A stretch of DNA of 64,000 bases from Epiperipatus broadwayi (Eukaryota > Onychophora > Udeonychophora > Euonychophora > Peripatidae): contig JAQFVV010006231.1 of NCBI GenBank assembly GCA_028023455.1, forward strand, positions 7,888,036 through 7,952,035, given 5' to 3'. Below, piece by piece: positions 49,874-63,000 of this stretch. The translations under genes and the position numbers were made by a program. Position 1 is the stretch's first letter. Every line of letters begins with the position of its first letter. The notes beneath the pieces were generated by a model that saw only the letters and a list, made by a program, of their open reading frames with translations, was not told where the DNA came from and made no database searches.

Positions 49874-50728
49874 CAGTGGTGCCCAACCTTTAACTTGACG
49901 CGAGCCAGTTGAGAATTTAAAAAAATTTGGGGAGCCACAATTATATATTACATTTTTCATATTACATTTATAAACATGGTACTTGGGTACTAAACCTGCA
50001 ATGTAGGGAGATAGGTGGGGGGGGGGGGGATGGCCTATTCACATTGGTATTAATCCGCCGTTTCTAATGTGGCCAAAATAACGTATACACGGATCTTTCT
50101 CGATGAAAACATCAATATATACAGCAAAATATATATGTGTACATGAATCTATCTCGATAAAAACAACTATTTACAGCACTAAACATCAATATATATATAT
50201 ACAGCAAAATATATACGTGTACACGGATAAAAACAACTGTTTACAGCACTAAACATCGATATATACAGCAAAATATATACGTGTACATGGATCTATCTCG
50301 ATAAAAACTATTTCCAGCACTAAACACAATATATATACAGCACCAAACCAAACGTCTACAAGGATCTTTCTCGATAAAAACAACAATATATACAAGAGCA
50401 CTAAACACAATATATATATATAGCACCAAACCAAACGTGTACAGCAAAAAAAAAAAAAATGGTGTAATATGTTAAAAAGAAAAAAAAATGTAAATACATT
50501 TTATTTATTAAAAATTTGGTAACATACATATAAATTACAATTACAGGAAAAATATATTTTATTTAATGTGAAACCTGACACTGCATATCGTTATTGTTTG
50601 TATTGTAAAAATGTTTATTTTTTAGTGTGTGCATGTGCCATCAAGGAACATAAAATATTTTATCAATTTTTTTGAAGAGTGCAATTCGAGCCACATGTGA
50701 CTCGCGAGCTACGGGTTGGGCATCCCTG
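49874..50728. mobile_element. Non-autonomous hAT element with perfect 8-bp target duplication
   Basis: The left end CAGTGGTGCCCAACCTTT and the reverse complement of the right end CAGGGATGCCCAACCCGT are typical hAT termini. GCCTAAAC flanks both sides exactly (49866-49873 and 50729-50736), the 8-bp duplication expected of hAT transposition. Subterminal GCGAGCC and GAGCCAC(A) motifs occur near both ends. The interior has no transposase and is largely a tandem minisatellite. Confidence 0.9.
50090..50450. repeat. Minisatellite inside the hAT element
   Basis: Irregular repeats built from ACACGGATCT, CTCGATAAAAACAAC, AGCACTAAACA and ATATATACAGCA recur about six times with variable unit length of roughly 60-80 bp. 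Two overlapping minus-strand frames here (50241-50447) are products of the repeat and not genes. Confidence 0.8.
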
Positions 50729-50736
50729 GCCTAAAC

Positions 50737-52850
50737 ATTAATTGATGCTAACATTAGCTTTTAATAATTTTGAAATATTTCATGTATTGTCTATAGCTAG
50801 TTATTAGTAGATATAAATTAGATTCAACAAAATATTCCCTTTCCTTCTGTTTTATATCTCAGCAGGTAATTACATCTCATGAGTTCTTGTAATGCTAAAC
50901 ACTGAGAGTCGGTTATTCATGACATTGAGGGAGATTATAAAGTCAAGCTTATTACATGTTAACTACTAGGTCTATGGGGACATAACAAGGCCACTCTTTA
51001 CCATGTGTATCATATTAAGACTCCCAAATATATGGAACATAAGAAAACCTTCATTGAATAAGGTAGACTTCCACAAACATATCATTACAATATATATTTG
51101 TATTTTCTTTAAATCATGGTTGTCTAAAATACACAAAAAAATATAAACATAAAATATAAATATAAAATTATAAACATTATGGTATAATAAATCTGTGTTT
51201 TTTAAAAATATATTTCTTATATATTTTATTATTTCAAAAATTTTATTTTTAATTCATTAATTTATTATTGGTTATTTTTCTTTGCAGGTAAAAGTTACTA
51301 TTTTTTACAGAGTTTAAGTTTATGTTATTTACTTACAAGGATCACTAATTTTCATTAGAAAAAAATTAGCTTATTTCAAACTTAAGTTTTTATCACTACC
51401 CCCCCCCTCTCTCTCTCTTGCAGAAAGACCAGATAAAAGTCAAAAATTTCTAAATGACTATTTATACTTAATATTGATGACATTTTTTGTTATGTAAAAA
51501 TTTTTTGTAGCAGATTTTGTTATTAATTAGATACTTGTTTGAAGTAGCTGTTCATTGGACAAATTGAAATGATTGTTAAAAAATAGTTGTTTTTTTCTAC
51601 ATTATAGTCAGGCTATTTCTTATTTAAATATTGTATGTCAAAGTTTAGAAAGTAAATTAATATGACCACATCTTAAAATGTTTATTTTTAAAAAAAAGAA
51701 AATTAATTATTCTATAGAAAGAATGCATTCTATATTATAGTTTTAATTTTTGTTATGTAAGGGGCATTCATCATTCTTTTTGAGTTTTTAACATCTTAAT
51801 TAAAGCTTGTGGTTGTAGAAGTAATGTGAAGTTGTCTTTAGCAAAAGTTTGAAGTTTTATAATTTGATATTTATTTTTGCTAAAAAAAGACCAATATCAA
51901 TGTTTCTCAATATCTCTATCAACAGTATTCATAACTGCTGTTTGCAAAAACTTATTCAAACATTAAACTGATTTTATTATTTGATAAGAAAAGATCATTT
52001 CTATGCTGTAATATGTTGTTACTTTTTATTGAAGCCCCTTGAATATTAAATTAATAAGATAAACTATTGTATTGTTTCTAAAGTTAATTTTCATATTGTA
52101 TTATTACTAGAAGATATTATATACCCTTTTGTCTTGAATAATAGAAATTATTGGAAAGGAAATTTATTAGAATTATTAAAGACAGTTTAGTAATATAAAG
52201 GCGAGTGGGTGCTTTTAGTTTTTTTTAAAAAAAAACAAGATTTATTATTGGTGGTAAAGATTAAAAGATCCCACAAGAATATAAATAATGCTATAGATAT
52301 ATTTGAATTTTATTACAATTTGATTTATGAAGATTGAACAGCAGGAAGTTTAATATTTTTAAATTCAATTGTAGTCATTTGATATTGATAAATATTCAAT
52401 AAATGATTGAAGACATATGAGAGATTATGCCTTAAGCCAATTGATAAATATTCAATAAATGATTGAAGACGTATGAGAGATTATGCCCTAGGCGAATTGT
52501 AAAAGACTACTGTAATCAAAAATATATTTTTGTAGATCATTTATCTTTTTTAGATGTCTTTATTTATATGTTTCTAGAATGAGTGATGAAATAAAAGTTT
52601 AAAGATCTATTTTAATAAAGTGAAATATAATAATTTTTTTATTATTTGTATATTTATTGAAAGAATTTTCTAAAAAAAAAAAAATACAGAGTTACAAGGC
52701 GAATTTGTCACAAATTAAAGTCTGTGGAATTTAGAGTGAGACTCTTTGTTATGAGATTGCTGCATAAAGACTTAAGGTACAATATATTTGTAATTTTCTT
52801 TATGTAAAATGTTATCAATTAAAAAGAAATATATATCATCATTTTTAGGT
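50737..52850. other. AT-rich intergenic DNA, no gene seen
   Basis: Holds a C-run followed by CT repeats near 51400-51418 and a 56-bp tandem duplication at 52385-52496. No coding signal. Confidence 0.5.
52385..52496. repeat. 56-bp tandem duplication
   Basis: TTGATAAATATTCAATAAAT at 52385 and 52441, each followed by GATTGAAGAC, A/GTATGAGAGA and TTATGCC. Only a handful of differences, so recent. Confidence 0.92.
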
Positions 52851-52857
52851 ATTAATA

Positions 52858-53850
52858 ATCTACTGCAGCTTTTCCAACCTATGGTCTTTTTTCTCCACAT
52901 CTTCCCCTGCATACTTCCTTATTTCTTTCATCCATCTCACATGTGGTTTCTTTCTAGGTCTTTGACAATCTTTTGGAGTTCCATTTAAGATTTCACCTAT
53001 CCATCTGTTATCTCTTCTAGAAATATGTTCGGCCCATCTTCACTTCAGTCTTTTAATTCTTTTAACAATGTTAATAACATTTACTTGTTGACTCACCCAT
53101 GTATTTCATTTTGGATCTCTTCTTGTTATTCCTAACATACATATCTCCATACTTCTTTAAGTGCTTTGAAGACTATATTGCTTTTCTGTTAAATGTCAAA
53201 ATCTCAAATCCATAAGTAAGAACTGGTAAAGTAAATTTATTAAAAACCTTCCTTTTTAAACACAGACATATTTTCTCTTAATACTAAGTTATTTCTACTA
53301 AAAATACTCCAACCAAGTTTAATTATATGGTTAATTTCATCCATTATGTTTCTACTTGCAGTAATAATCTGATCAAAGGTATTTGTAGTTGTTAACTTCT
53401 TTTAATTCATCAATCTTTATTTTCATTTTTCGAGAAATTTCATTGAATGTTTATCTGTAATCTTACTTTTTTACTTTCATCTGATGACTTTTGCAACAAG
53501 TCTTGAAGCACTGAAGCATTATTTGCAAAAACAATGACATTATTTGCAAAGTCTAGATGACTTAAATAATCTCCATTTACTTTTATTTCTGTAGTTTCAC
53601 ATTTTAATCCACAAAATACTTCTTGCAGCACTGCTGTAAAAAAGTTTTGGAGATATGGAGTCACACTATCACACACCCTTTTCAATCTTAATCTTTCTCA
53701 TATTATGTAATTTAATTATGTTGCATTTTTATAAATATTCTTTAGAATATGACAATTTTCTGGGCCTAAACCTTGATGATCCAATGCTTTAATTACTGAA
53801 GAAATGCTTATAGAATCAAATGTCTTCATAATCTACAAGTTTACATAATG
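52858..53850 (-). pseudogene. RTE-like retrotransposon fragment, minus strand
   Basis: Same family as the copy at 1-1700. From the right end it shows ISSVIKALDHQGLGPE with HILKNIYKNAT near 53820-53725. The frame 53685-53440 then reads NFFTAVLQEVFCGL, INGDYLSHLDFANNVIVF (here V-NGDYLSHLDFANN) and KSSDESKKVRLQIN. A C-terminal part reads RWAEHISR-DNRWIGEI, NGTPKDCQRPRKKPHVRWM near 53035-52930. The catalytic FADD box is FANN, so it is inactive. Truncated at the 5' side inside the polymerase. Confidence 0.82.
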
Positions 53851-56240
53851 TACAAATATATTTGTAATTTTCTTTTTATAAAATATTTTCAATTAAAAAG
53901 AAATATGTATATTTTATCTTTTATTTTAAAAATAATTATTGTTTTTGTTTTTTTTTTTCTAAAAAGAATAATTTTATTAATCTTTGTCAGAAATTTTTTC
54001 TTGTCTTTTATTTCTCTATTAATATTTTTTCAGGTTACTTGAGTTACTTTTATATGTAATTTTTGTATTAAATTAAGGTAAATTGTAATTATAAAGAGAC
54101 TATAAGATTTTTTATATGTGAAGTGTATTCTGTGTCAGTCCAAAACTGAATGAATTTACAAAATATATTTAAGTGAAGAGAGTGATCCAGATAAATGGTC
54201 CCTGCCCCCCCCCCCATCATTCCCAGTATGTCAATCTAATAAGCCTACAGACTCAATAATGTATTCTCTACCAAGTTTTGATACAGTTATTATTATTTTT
54301 TTTTATTAATATAGAGATTATTTTTAAAGTTGCTTTTAAATTAAAACTTCAAAAGAAATACAGCATAAGTCAAAAGTAAATAGTTAAGTCAGTTTTTTTT
54401 TTCTTTTTACAAATGCAGTAGCTCATTAAATGACAAAGGCTATCCAACAACCCATCATAGAGGAAACTTGAAAGAGGCAGTACTTACCAGGCTTGTTAAA
54501 TGCTTAATGATAAAGATTTAAGCAGTTTTCTATATTTGGTTTATATTCTAAGAATAGCCAGATACCCATTTTCTACCAATATCATTATGGGTTTTTTTGG
54601 GGGAAAAAATTCCTAAGGTTTTTGAAAAAAAATTCACTCTGCCTAAATTTGAACCCCAGAATATAGACACAATAAGAGTATATGCTACTTCTGCAACATG
54701 AAGCTTTTCTCAAAAGAAATATATTCATTAATATTTGATCAAAATGATGCAGTATTTTCCCAGACTCTTGTATAGTTTCTGGTAATTTAAGGAGAAAAGT
54801 TCATTGTTTAAGCATATTTGAAGATCTTGCTATTTTTATTCCCTCTCTTGAGGAGTTCTTAGTATATAAAGATTATATGATGGCATTTCTAAACTGCTTT
54901 TTTGTAACTACTAAAATCTGTTATCAGTACACAATTCTTACTGGATAGTGCTTAATAATTATTTCTAAATTAATGTTTGATTTTTTTTCTCTCTATCATT
55001 GCCATCTATCTTTTTTTTTTTTTACCTTCACATCAAGTGCAATATATTCTTTTTGTAAGATTTATGCCATATATTTACATTTAAAAATGTAATAAAAAAT
55101 AAGCAAAAAAAAAAAAAACAACTAGTAATTTATAATAATGATATAACAGAAATTATCCCTGATTAATATTAAACATTTAATAATATCTGTAAATTCTAAT
55201 ATTTATTAAAAGTGTTACTGTATAATTAATTTCAAATTTATTTTTATTATGATGATTATAATGCTAATTGCATATTCATATGAATATTTTTTCAGTATTA
55301 TTAATGTACAAAATTATCTCAGCCTTTAAATTTATGTTTTTTTTATTAATTTGATTACCCATGATGAATATACTCATCTTTTGAGATTTTTTGTCAAGAT
55401 TTCACAATTAGTTTATTTATTAATATTCTTTTTAATTGAAGTTCATGAAAAGTAAAATAAGGAAAAAAGTTTGTAGTGAATATTTTTAACCTTCTCACAG
55501 ACTTTGCACAGAAAGTTTAACAACAAACTTAAGATGAAGCCAAAATCTTTAATTTGTTAACAAACATTAGTAATCAATATGATTTTTTTTTTTTTAAATT
55601 TAACCAAGTATGTATATTCTCAAGCTCACACACAAAAAAGACATTATATGTAAGCAGGTTGGCATTGTGCTGAAGTTTATTCTGAATAATTATTGTAATT
55701 ATTAGTCAGGCACTAATAAAGTAGCACTCTAATAATATTATATATATATCAACTGAAACTGTTTGTTATTTTGTTTTAATTGTATAAAAAGCACTCACAA
55801 ATATCTATCTTGTGCTTTATTATTATTATTACTTGTTTTCAACGAATCATTACTTCTGGAAATCATATAAAAACTGATTGATTTATTTTTAAAATTTTTC
55901 AACATAATAGTTTACAATTGCTTTTTTCTGTGCTATTTAAAATTTTATTTTGCTATTAATATGACTGTATATCATTATTGCTGCACAAAAAGACATTAGA
56001 ATAAAATATTAAGAAAAAGCAAACAAAATGAAGAGACAAAAAGACAAATAGAAGTAAGATAATAAAGAAAAAGATCAGGTTTTTCTGATAAACTTTTATT
56101 ACAAAAGAAATGATGTACTTAATATAGATTGTTAATAAAAGATTTTTCTCTTGATATGACATTTTAGTTTCCGAAAAACTATGTTCACTATTGTGAACTA
56201 TGAAGATATTTCACAATTTACTCATATGTATATTGTAATC
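53851..56240. other. AT-rich intergenic DNA, no gene seen
   Basis: Contains a C-run at 54205-54215 and many A/T runs. Frames such as 53848-54042 are phenylalanine/isoleucine-rich low-complexity reading of T-runs. Nothing coding. Confidence 0.5.
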
Positions 56241-56244
56241 TGAA

Positions 56245-56670
56245 TAAAAAGGGAAGAGGGGGGATGGAGAGAGAAAAACCAGAATGGGAGAGAGAAGGGA
56301 GAAGATGAGAGAATGAGAGAGAGGGAAATCAGAAGAGAGAGGAGAGGAAGGAAGAGAGGATGAGCCAATTATAACCTAAAGGAAGAGAGAGATGGAGTGA
56401 GAAGGGAGGATGGAATGGTAGAGAATGAGAAGGGAGAGGGAGTATTGAGGATGGAGAAGAGAAAAGAAGAGAGTAAATGAAGATGAAAAGGGAGAGAAAG
56501 ATAGAGGAGAGGAAGAGCAAGGGAGAGAGAAATCAGAATGTGAGAGAAGAGATAAAAGAGATGAGCAGATGAGAGGGAGGTGAAAAAAGAGGAGGATGAG
56601 AGGATAAGATTGTGAGAAAGCAAGCGAGTGAGGAGGGAAGAGAGGGAGAGAAAGAAAGATGAGAAGAGAA
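56245..56670 (+). repeat. ~420-bp purine-rich (GA) tract
   Basis: The plus strand is almost entirely A and G, made of irregular GAGAGA, GGGAGAG, GGAAGAG and GATGAGAG pieces with few pyrimidines. Three overlapping minus-strand frames (Ser/Leu/Phe/Pro-rich) are simple translations of this tract and not genes. Long mirror-like purine tracts can form triplex DNA. Confidence 0.9.
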
Positions 56671-57754
56671 AATAAAAATATATAAAAAATCAGAGACTTC
56701 AGGTAGACATAGCAAGGTTACAATAAAATTTACAAAGATGATAATATACAGAGACCTATAACAAGATGGAGGAAAAATCATACAATACTGCCAAACAATC
56801 AGCGCATAATAATAATAATTTGGGATAGATTATCGAGGGAAAATTTCTACTTTATCAAATATTTATAAGACTCAGCCCTCCATCAAATCATATTCCCTGA
56901 GCACAATAGGTTTGTGACTAAAAAAAAAAAAAACTAAAGTTTTCTATCTCATATTTCAACATTAACACTATTCCTGTCATTGCTTCTAATAGTATAATTT
57001 ATAATAAATTAAATGAAACAAAATACCATAAGATGTTCTTCTAGCACAGGGAACAAACAATAAATATCCATCCTACACTAGTAATACTTAATATTGAGAT
57101 ATAGAAAATTAAGTAAATCAATGCAAAAACAACAAGAGTAAATGATCTCAGGATTCCTACTATACTCTTGTGAAAAGCAGCAATATGAAGTTGTTTTCTA
57201 AGTAAATGAATAGGTAATGAATAGCTGAATAATATCTTGGCTGAATATAGGAGGCAAACACTTGCTTGGAGTGACCGTATCCTATTACAAGACAACAATA
57301 TTTATCAAAATTATTAGAAGGATTTTTATTTAAATATTTAATTGCATAATTAAAATATTCAAATTTAGAATAGCCCCTTACCCAGCACATCACTCGAGAT
57401 GGAAGAAGGACAAGGGTGCTTTTTATGTCCCTCCACCTTCCCACAGACAACTTTCATAAGCAACTAAATGCAAACTGGACCCCAACATTAAAATAATACA
57501 ATAGTATGCAGTTTAAAATAGCATGGATAATCTTCTAAAATTGTCAAACTATTTTCATTTTATCTTCTCTCTTTTAAGATAACATAGTTATCACACTTCT
57601 TAAGTAAACTATTATTTTTGGTATCTGGAAACGTAAAATTATCTGTTACAGTGATTTCATACAGAAATCACAATTGTATACATAACTTTACTCCATCTCT
57701 GTGAATAGACAAGTATTTTGTATAACATTAATTAAATGAAATAATTAATATTGT
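56671..57754. other. AT-rich intergenic DNA, no gene seen
   Basis: Two overlapping minus-strand frames (57041-57298, 57160-57450) are open for 85 and 96 codons but have no splice, domain or composition support. Confidence 0.5.
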
Positions 57755-58130
57755 GAACCCAAGACAGAGATTTCATAACATTCACAGTATTGGAGAGATT
57801 TATGCTAGAAGTAGTAATAAAGGATTAAAAATAAGTTGCATGATTAAGAGAAGAAACAGATATTTCTAACATCATTAAAATAATTGAAAGACTAAAGTGG
57901 AGTTGAGCTGAATATATTGCTAGAATTGATAACAGATAAGCAGTTGAAGTCTTAAACTGGATTCCAAGAGATTGTAAAGGGGCTGGAGAGAGACCAGATG
58001 TGAGGTAGATAAATGAAATGAGAAAGTAGTGTCTTGTGAAGAAAAGAGATTAGAAATTAGAGAAACTGGATTAAACCTGGAAAGATTTTGATTTTGCAAT
58101 GGATAGATAATAGTTGAAAATGAAGTTCAA
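57755..58130 (+). pseudogene. RTE-like retrotransposon 3' end fragment
   Basis: Forward frames show pieces corresponding to the C-terminus of the 1-1700 family: AEYIARIDNR near 57910, VLNWIPRDCKGAGERPDVR near 57945-58000, and TWKDFDFAMDR near 58070-58110. Only the last ~350 bp of the element are present. Confidence 0.75.
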
Positions 58131-58490
58131 ATATAAAAATATTTTAATGTGGTATATCACTTAAGTAAATTATTTTTCAAATTTTATAAATACAGTACTA
58201 TTACAATTGTTTAGGGTGTTGAAACTTTCAAGTCTTCAGCTTAAATTTCATAATATATATATATTTGCTGGATGGGTATGTGTTATTCAGTGCTTTTCAG
58301 TGATAGGTTATCTTTCATCTACAGTCCATTAATTGCTTATATTATATATATAGAGAGAGAGAAAGAAAAGTCAATGGAAAGTGGTTATTGCTTTAAATTT
58401 AGATTAAGTATTTGATGAAATTATATGTATTTCATATACATAAACATATTAACAGTTGTTCTATAATTGTTACTTTTTTTTTTTTTTTAG

Positions 58491-58642
58491 ATAGTGGCTT
58501 TGTGGTGCTAGCTGTTAATACTTTTTGGACCAGATTATTTCATGAACATTTTATAGAAAGGCATGATGATGTTCGAGATGATATGTTATTTTTTGTAAGA
58601 AAGCTACAGAAAACTCCCAAAGGAAGATTACCCCAAATTCGA
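58491..58642 (+). CDS. Internal exon of an unrecognised host gene
   Basis: A long pyrimidine tract ending in TTTTTTAG at 58490 leads into 152 bp of open frame and a consensus donor CGA|GTAAGC. It enters in phase 1 (two bases complete a split codon, then SGFVVLAV) and leaves in phase 0. The 50 full codons include NTFWTRLFHEHFIERHDD, VRDDMLFFVRKLQK and TPKGRLPQIR, a mix of aromatic and charged residues quite unlike the noise around it. The spacing of the FW and FFVR parts reminded me weakly of the N-terminus of Storkhead-box proteins, but I cannot support that. No neighbouring exon was found, so the adjacent introns must be long. Confidence 0.72.
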
Positions 58643-59689
58643 GTAAGCTCTATTTGTAATTCATATTTACCAGTAATCATCAGCTAAACAAGATTGTTAG
58701 ATTTTAACAAAATCATGAGCAATATTCAAAATCATATTATATTAAAGTATGAAGCAACACAGAGAGTTTGTATTATGAAAGTTAATAAAATTAATTTAAT
58801 TTACTTTTTAAACTATTAAAAGTTTAATTTTTATTAAAAATTAAATAATAAGTGAACAAATGTCTTAAAAATTACAGTACTTACATTGACTAAAAGATTA
58901 AGTGCATTCATTTTTTTTTTTCATTTCATCATTATTTTATGGTGTAGTTCTAAATAGTTCTAAATTTTACATGTTATAATTAACTATGTTAAGATATAAG
59001 CTATAACAAACTATACTATAATAATGAAATGTTATTATTGGGCCACTATCTATAAATATTTGCACTCATATATAACCTATATATTTCTTTATTACTGCCA
59101 AATACAAATCAAATACTTTTATTTCTTGTAGAGTGTTTTTATTCTATGAACTTTTTTCTGCAGTTAGAGCCTTCACAATTTTTGACTGCTTCAAATAAAC
59201 ATGAATTCATAAAATGAGATTTTCCAATAATGTAAATAAAGATATTTCTCAACAAATTAATAAAGGAAGTTTTCCCATTTTTTTTTGGGTTCATATTGTC
59301 TAAAAAAATCAAAAGGTGGAATTCATAAAAGGGAATGAAAATGTTAAAAAAATTATAGTCTATTCAACATAATATCAGAGATTTCTTTGTACAAATGTTT
59401 TAAAAATATCATGGAATGCAGGATTTGCTATAATTTTCTAAAAAAGGCAGAATGTAAACTTGTTATATCATCATAATATATTTTGTTTGAATATTAACAC
59501 AATTTATCAATAATATTGTAGTGAAACTATTATGTAAACTATCATGTTTTAAAACTAATTATATAATTAAATTTGGGTAAAATGTTTTTGGTAGAAATAA
59601 CCAAAGATAAATATTAATAAGAATTCTGTGTTTGAAAAGTTTTTAATCCATGTGTTTTATCATTTCTTACACATGGACCTGAAATTTGA

Positions 59690-60060
59690 ACACTTAATAT
59701 ATAAGTAGTGACTTCAGGCTACATAAAGTATAGAAAGATGTGTGTTGGAAATAACAAGGAAAAGTCAAAAGTGAAATATGTAAGAGAACAAAGATATGTC
59801 ATTGACATCATTGAAAGAATGGAAAGGCTAAGGTAGGGCTGGGGTGAATATTTTGCTAGAAAATATTACAATAGCAGAATAGTTGGAGTCTTAAATTGGA
59901 TCTTAAGAGATTGCAAAGGACTTAGAAAGAAATCCACGTGAAATAGTTGGATAAGATAAGGAAGTGCTTCTGGAATTATATGGAGAAATTAATAGTATAG
60001 AGAAACTAAATTAAAGTTGCAGAGACCTTCATTCTATAGTAGATTGATAGTAATCGGACA
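59690..60060 (+). pseudogene. RTE-like retrotransposon 3' end fragment
   Basis: Another C-terminal scrap of the same family as 1-1700 and 57755-58130, with the DNA blocks GAGAACAAAGATATG, GTCTTAAATTGGAT, AAGAGATTGCAAAGG and CTTCATTCTATAGTAG in the same order. It is more diverged than the 57.8-kb piece. Confidence 0.7.
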
Positions 60061-63000
60061 TGATAATGATGATCATATTACATGAAGGATACTTTTAAAT
60101 ATTCATTGCTATATATCAATAATGTTTACTCATAGAATAGTATTAACAAATAGAGGATGGAAATTAACTTTGTAAAAATAGAGGAGTGGGCACACATTTT
60201 TTAAAAAATCGTTTTAATTTTTTTTTTTTAAACTATGAAAGTTGAAATTGTATTATTACAGAATAGTTTATTTAACTTAAAACAGTTTATTTTATTGATA
60301 ATGGAATTTTAAATAAGCTTACTTATTTTGGGGATTACCATGTTTATTTGTTTTTTGAAATACTTTTTAAAGCTTTATAATGTTTATTTCTTTTTTAAAG
60401 CACGATCAGTTAGTATATTTAAAAATATATTGAAGTGATATTTGCTAGAAAGATAATCATTTTGCTAAACTGATAGCTGGGAAAACTTAAGAATAAAATA
60501 TAGATTAAAGCATACTATCAATAAAATGTTTTATTTTAAAAAGAAGATTGATAGTTGATTGGACTTATATATATATCAAAATAAACACACATATTTTGGA
60601 TTTTATTCATGATGATTAATTGGGGGAGGGATGTCCCATGAATACTACAGCATAAAAAATGTGCTTTTTATTTTTAATATATCTATTATTCTTAAAGTTG
60701 TTAAAAAATTTATTTGAAAAATTAAAAAAACAATTTTTGAATAACATTACTCAACATTCTCGGAATGAGATTTTTTTTTTTTTTTTGCAATTGTTGCTAT
60801 TGGGTAATTTATTCAGCAACATGATTTATATATCTACTTTTTAAAAAAAGTAATTTTTTGTGTAGTTTTAATATATATCTTCTGAAATAATAAGAAAATT
60901 TAGATAAATTATGTATTCATTTAATATAATAAACAAACTGTAGTGCAATTATCATTTGCATGCTCACCCTTTCAAATTATATTTACAATATTTAGAAAAT
61001 ATATACATATACATACTTCTGCATATATCTTGAAATAAAAAAAAAGGGTTTATACTTTTTTTTATCAAACTGAAGCAAAAAAAAAAACAAAATGAATAGA
61101 ATATGATTCTGTACATTTAAAGCAAACCGCCAGAAAACTTTTTTTTTTTAAGGGAGAATGTTAGATTTATTTGTTGTTTGTATCCTCATTTTAGCTATTA
61201 TATAATGATTAAAATTAAAATATATGGAAGCATTGCATGAAAAATAAACTTTTATAGGCTAACAAAATAAGCATTGTCAATTAAAATAGCAAGTAGATTC
61301 AAAAAAGGATTTATACCCCAAAAAACAAATGAAGAATTTCCCTCAGATATAGTGAAATAAGTTTGTAAATATTATTCAAATATTTTTTCACTCTTCCATT
61401 TTTTTTAGCTTTGTTTTTAATGAAAGTGTAAATAGTCATTGTTAAGAAAACAAGATATCAGGACTTTTTTTTTATTATTTTAAATTATATTACAAGATTT
61501 TAACATTAAAACTATTAAGAAAATAAAATATAAATAATTTTGCTTGATTAAAATTTTTATCTTAAATTGACTTGGAATTACAATTTATTTATTTTTTAAT
61601 TTTCATTCAACAGATGCAATATACTACTGTTCAATGACTCTCTTTAATTAAAACTTATATTCAGTAAAATATTTGGTCAGCTGTTGTATCTACTTTCTCT
61701 TTTATTGACTTAAATTAGCTATAATTTGAAATATACATAAATTACAAATTTGTTTATATATAAAAAAGGACAGTTAAATTTTTTATTTCACAGTGCAACT
61801 ATTTTTTGCTAAGATCAATCATAAAGAATCACAATGGATGCTGTTTTCTGGACATGAAATTTGTTTTTTAAAGTAGAAGTAATATTTTAATTAATACCAT
61901 TTTGATGTCAAACATTTTGCACTTTGTCAACATTAATTTTAATCACTACAATAAAGAAGAAAAAAGTTTTAGTAATTGTTTTTGTTTTGAATCTTCATGA
62001 ATAAATTTAATAATTTAAAAAAAAAATCAATATTAACTTAAATTCTAGTTTTTGTCTATTACACAGTATTTTCCTGTTTTTGTTAATTATTTTTGTTTTA
62101 CTTTGTATACATGATTTTTTAATTATTTGTATTATTAATAAGTAAGCACACACACCCAAATATATATAAGTGAAAACTGGGCAGTACTGTATATTATTTC
62201 ACTTTTTAAAATTTAAAACATATTATAGATGTATGTTTATACTGTATGTGTTTATATAACATTTAATATAAGATGGATTTTCTTTATCTATGGGAGGCAC
62301 TGCATCAGTTGCCATGGAAACTGGTCCTATAGTGAAATTAAAATCTTTAAATGTTTTCTAGCTTTAAGTTTACTTCCGTATTAATTTTAATTCATTTTTG
62401 TAGTGATGGGGGGGGGGGGAATTTAAGATTTGCAGCACCAAGAAAGTAGAAGATAGTTTTTTACAGTCATCATCAGCAATAACTGTTACAAATTTATGAT
62501 TTTTACTATCTTTATAATTTAAATAAGTACTTATTTTAGATTTTGATAATAAAATGCCAACTCATCAATTTCATAGAATACAACCAGTATTATTTAGACT
62601 TTGATTTTTAAACACGGGTAGCATGGAAATTGTAGCAGTTGATTGTGTTCTATAACCATATGGCAGGGTGGCTAAACTTTTAGATGTAAGGGGCAACTTT
62701 TTTGGTGAAAGTGTATCTGAGGATGACTATGTTTTTTTCAGAACTTCGAACTGGAAACCAGGAAATTTTGCATTATCTATCAGCCATTTTTAGTCACATT
62801 TTCGCTATTTGATGATTATTTTATTGTAAATTTGTAGCTTTATTGGTATTTAAATTTTATTTCCCCCCCAAAAAACTGCTACTGGCAGTATTTTTTGCAA
62901 AAAATCTATTTCTGATTGTGGTCTATTATATATAGTTCCACCTCTTTCCCCTTATAAAATGCTGTAAAGCACTGACTGTCAACTTTAGCTATTGTTCTCT

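Noticed and set aside
50241-50447. Two overlapping 61-68 codon ORFs with Tyr/Ile repeats
   Set aside because: They are generated by the minisatellite inside the hAT element.
56329-56781. Three Ser/Leu-rich minus-strand ORFs
   Set aside because: They are translations of the purine-rich tract on its pyrimidine strand.
62665-63000. hAT element starting at CAGGGTGGCTAAACTTTTAG
   Set aside because: No inverted partner end or 8-bp duplication was found downstream.
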